Shown here piece by piece: positions 43,175 to 44,785 of a stretch of DNA of 44,785 nucleotides. The number at the start of each line of letters is the position of its first letter. Position 1 is the stretch's first letter. The DNA is from Gammaproteobacteria bacterium (lineage in GTDB: Bacteria > Pseudomonadota > Gammaproteobacteria > Tenderiales > Tenderiaceae): positions 1 to 44,785 of the forward strand of contig JAKFXL010000034.1 of assembly GCA_021731365.1 (NCBI GenBank), read 5' to 3'. Both the position numbers and the translations under genes were made by a program. The notes under the pieces are model-generated. The model saw nothing but the letters and a program-made list of their open reading frames with translations. It searched no databases and was not told the origin of the DNA.

Positions 43175-44785
43175 ATGAGTGATACACGCTTGGGAATCTC
43201 TGGCACCATCGCCAAGAAATTTTTGCGTAGCGAGATCACACCGCTGCTGGCGCTGGTCGGCATCCTCATGGGCATCTTTGCGGTGCTGGTCACCCCTCGT
43301 GAAGAGGAGCCGCAGATCGATGTCACCTTCGCTAACATATTTATCCCTTACCCCGGCGCCACGGCGGTGGAGGTGGAGAGTCTGGTCAGTACTCCGGCCG
43401 AACAGGTGCTCTCCGAGATCAAGGGGGTGGAGCATGTCTACTCCGTTTCACGCCCCGGCATGTCGATCCTCACCGTGCAGTTTCTGGTGGGTGAAGAGCG
43501 TACCCCGAGCATTGTAAATCTCTATAACCAGATCTACTCCAACCAGGATTGGTTGCCGCAAGGCCTCGGCGTGGGTCAGCCGATCATTAAACCGAAAGGG
43601 ATCGACGATGTGCCGATTGTCAGTCTGACCCTCTGGAGTGAGGATCAGCAGCAGGGCGCACTCGAACTGCAACAGGTGGCCCACGCCCTTGAGGCTGAGC
43701 TGAAACGGGTCAAGGGCACTCGTGATATCTACACCATCGGCGGTCCCGACCAGGTGGTCCATCTGCTGCTCGATCCGCAACGCATGGCCGGTTACAACAT
43801 CAGTTTTGATGAGCTGCGCGGCTCGCTCATGGCCGCCAACTCCACTCGTGAGGCGGGCAGACTAGTCGCCAATAACAGTGAGATCGAGGTTCAGGCCGGC
43901 ACCTTCCTCACCAGTCCGGAGCAGGTGGCGCAGCTGATTGTTGGCATGCACAAGGGCAAACCGGTCTATCTGCAGGATGTCGCCAAGGTGACACGAGGCG
44001 CTGATCAGCCGGAGCAGTTTGTCTGGTTTGGCACCGGTCCTGCCACCACGCAAACAGTGAAGGGTGAGTTTCCGGCGGTCACCATCGCCATCGCCAAACA
44101 GCCCGGCACCAACGCTGCCACCATTGCCGATCAGGTGATTGAACGTATCGAACAGCTGCGTGGCACCTTCATCCCCGACGGCATCAACGTGACGGTGACC
44201 CGTAACTACGGCCAGACCGCCACCGACAAGGCGATGACGTTGATCAAAAAGCTGATCTTTGCTACCTCCGCCGTAGTCTTGCTGGTCTTTTTTGCCTTGG
44301 GCAAACGCGAGGCGTTTATCGTTGGTTCGGCGGTGGTGATCACCCTTACCATCACCCTATTTGCGTCGTGGGCGTGGGGCTTTACGCTCAATCGTGTATC
44401 GCTGTTTGCGTTGATCTTCTCGATCGGCATTCTGGTGGATGACGCCATCGTGGTGGTGGAGAACATTCATCGTCACATGCAGATGGGTAAGACCAATCTG
44501 CTCGAGGCGATTCCGATTGCGGTGGATGAGGTCGGTGGTCCTACTATCCTCGCCACCTTTACCGTTATCGCTGCACTGTTGCCGATGGCCTTTGTCAGTG
44601 GTCTGATGGGACCGTACATGAGCCCGATCCCGATCAACGCCAGCATGGGCATGCTCATCTCGCTGGCGGTGGCCTTTGTGATCACGCCGTGGCTCACTTA
44701 TGCCGTCTTCAAGAAGCACGATCACTCCCCCCTTTCTCAAAGGGGGGCGGGGGGGTATTTAGTGGGTGACTCCGGTTCGCAAATC
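43175..44785 (+). CDS. RND efflux permease, N-terminal part (cut by window end)
   Basis: An open frame of 537 codons that runs off the right edge. It has TM1 (LLALVGILMGIFAVLV), the porter domain start with EEEPQIDVTFANIFIPYPGATA, and TM2-TM4. The D-D pair in FSIGILVDDAIVVVENIHRH is the proton-relay motif of AcrB-type pumps. It exports drugs, metals or other toxic compounds using the proton gradient. Near the end, after YAVFKKHDH, the frame passes in phase through a C/G-rich palindromic repeat coding SPLSQRGAGGYL, which looks like an insertion in a cytoplasmic linker. Confidence 0.93.
   Translation, partial: MSDTRLGISGTIAKKFLRSEITPLLALVGILMGIFAVLVTPREEEPQIDVTFANIFIPYPGATAVEVESLVSTPAEQVLSEIKGVEHVYSVSRPGMSILTVQFLVGEERTPSIVNLYNQIYSNQDWLPQGLGVGQPIIKPKGIDDVPIVSLTLWSEDQQQGALELQQVAHALEAELKRVKGTRDIYTIGGPDQVVHLLLDPQRMAGYNISFDELRGSLMAANSTREAGRLVANNSEIEVQAGTFLTSPEQVAQLIVGMHKGKPVYLQDVAKVTRGADQPEQFVWFGTGPATTQTVKGEFPAVTIAIAKQPGTNAATIADQVIERIEQLRGTFIPDGINVTVTRNYGQTATDKAMTLIKKLIFATSAVVLLVFFALGKREAFIVGSAVVITLTITLFASWAWGFTLNRVSLFALIFSIGILVDDAIVVVENIHRHMQMGKTNLLEAIPIAVDEVGGPTILATFTVIAALLPMAFVSGLMGPYMSPIPINASMGMLISLAVAFVITPWLTYAVFKKHDHSPLSQRGAGGYLVGDSGSQI
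44727..44760. repeat. C/G-rich palindromic repeat inside the RND permease gene
   Basis: Perfect 9-bp arms CCCCCCTTT (44727-44735) and AAAGGGGGG (44739-44747) around CTC are followed by C, G7 and TATTT. It resembles dispersed intergenic repeats of the CCCCCTTT..AAAGGGGG kind known from several bacteria, here read through in frame. Confidence 0.7.

Overview
The window looks like chromosomal DNA of a gammaproteobacterium, probably a sulfur oxidiser. Reasons: an exosortase A (XrtA) exopolysaccharide locus of the type found in beta- and gammaproteobacteria, a tusA-dsrE2 sulfur-relay pair, a diheme cytochrome c4-like protein, BepA, monothiol glutaredoxin GrxD and iron superoxide dismutase. No rRNA, tRNA, CRISPR array, transposase or integrase was seen.

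Region 1 (1-10284, + strand) is the core XrtA/EPS operon. It runs: end of a sugar transferase, exosortase A fused to EpsI, a second sugar transferase, a glutamine-dependent amidotransferase, a GT4 glycosyltransferase, the exosortase A-associated O-ligase, a NodB-type deacetylase and two GT-A-like proteins with DxD motifs. Region 2 (10596-23821, - strand) is one long convergent operon. In transcription order it encodes a DegT-like PLP enzyme, a FemAB/GNAT protein, a glycosyltransferase, two more FemAB/GNAT proteins, a secreted TPR protein, an XrtA-type FemAB protein, an asparagine-synthase homologue without a glutaminase nucleophile, GT2, GT4 and a Wzx-type flippase. Much of it is strikingly AT-rich.

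Region 3 (24050-30000) holds the XrtA-associated acyl-handling module. An acyl carrier protein, two alpha/beta hydrolases and a secreted beta-helix protein lie on +; an AMP-forming acyl ligase and a PLP-dependent decarboxylase lie on -. Together regions 1-3 suggest a secreted polysaccharide decorated by amidation, deacetylation and aminoacyl or acyl transfer. No PEP-CTERM substrate protein is encoded in the window.

Region 4 (30150-44785) is mostly housekeeping: a trypsin-like protease, cytochrome c4, argF and argD, sodB, an orphan hydantoinase B-like gene, grxD, an ankyrin-repeat lipoprotein, a TerB-like protein, bepA, tusA-dsrE2, and an RND efflux pair whose permease gene is cut by the window end. 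Clear intrinsic terminators follow the cytochrome, sodB, grxD and dsrE2 genes. A perfect 9-bp-arm palindrome precedes the efflux operon.
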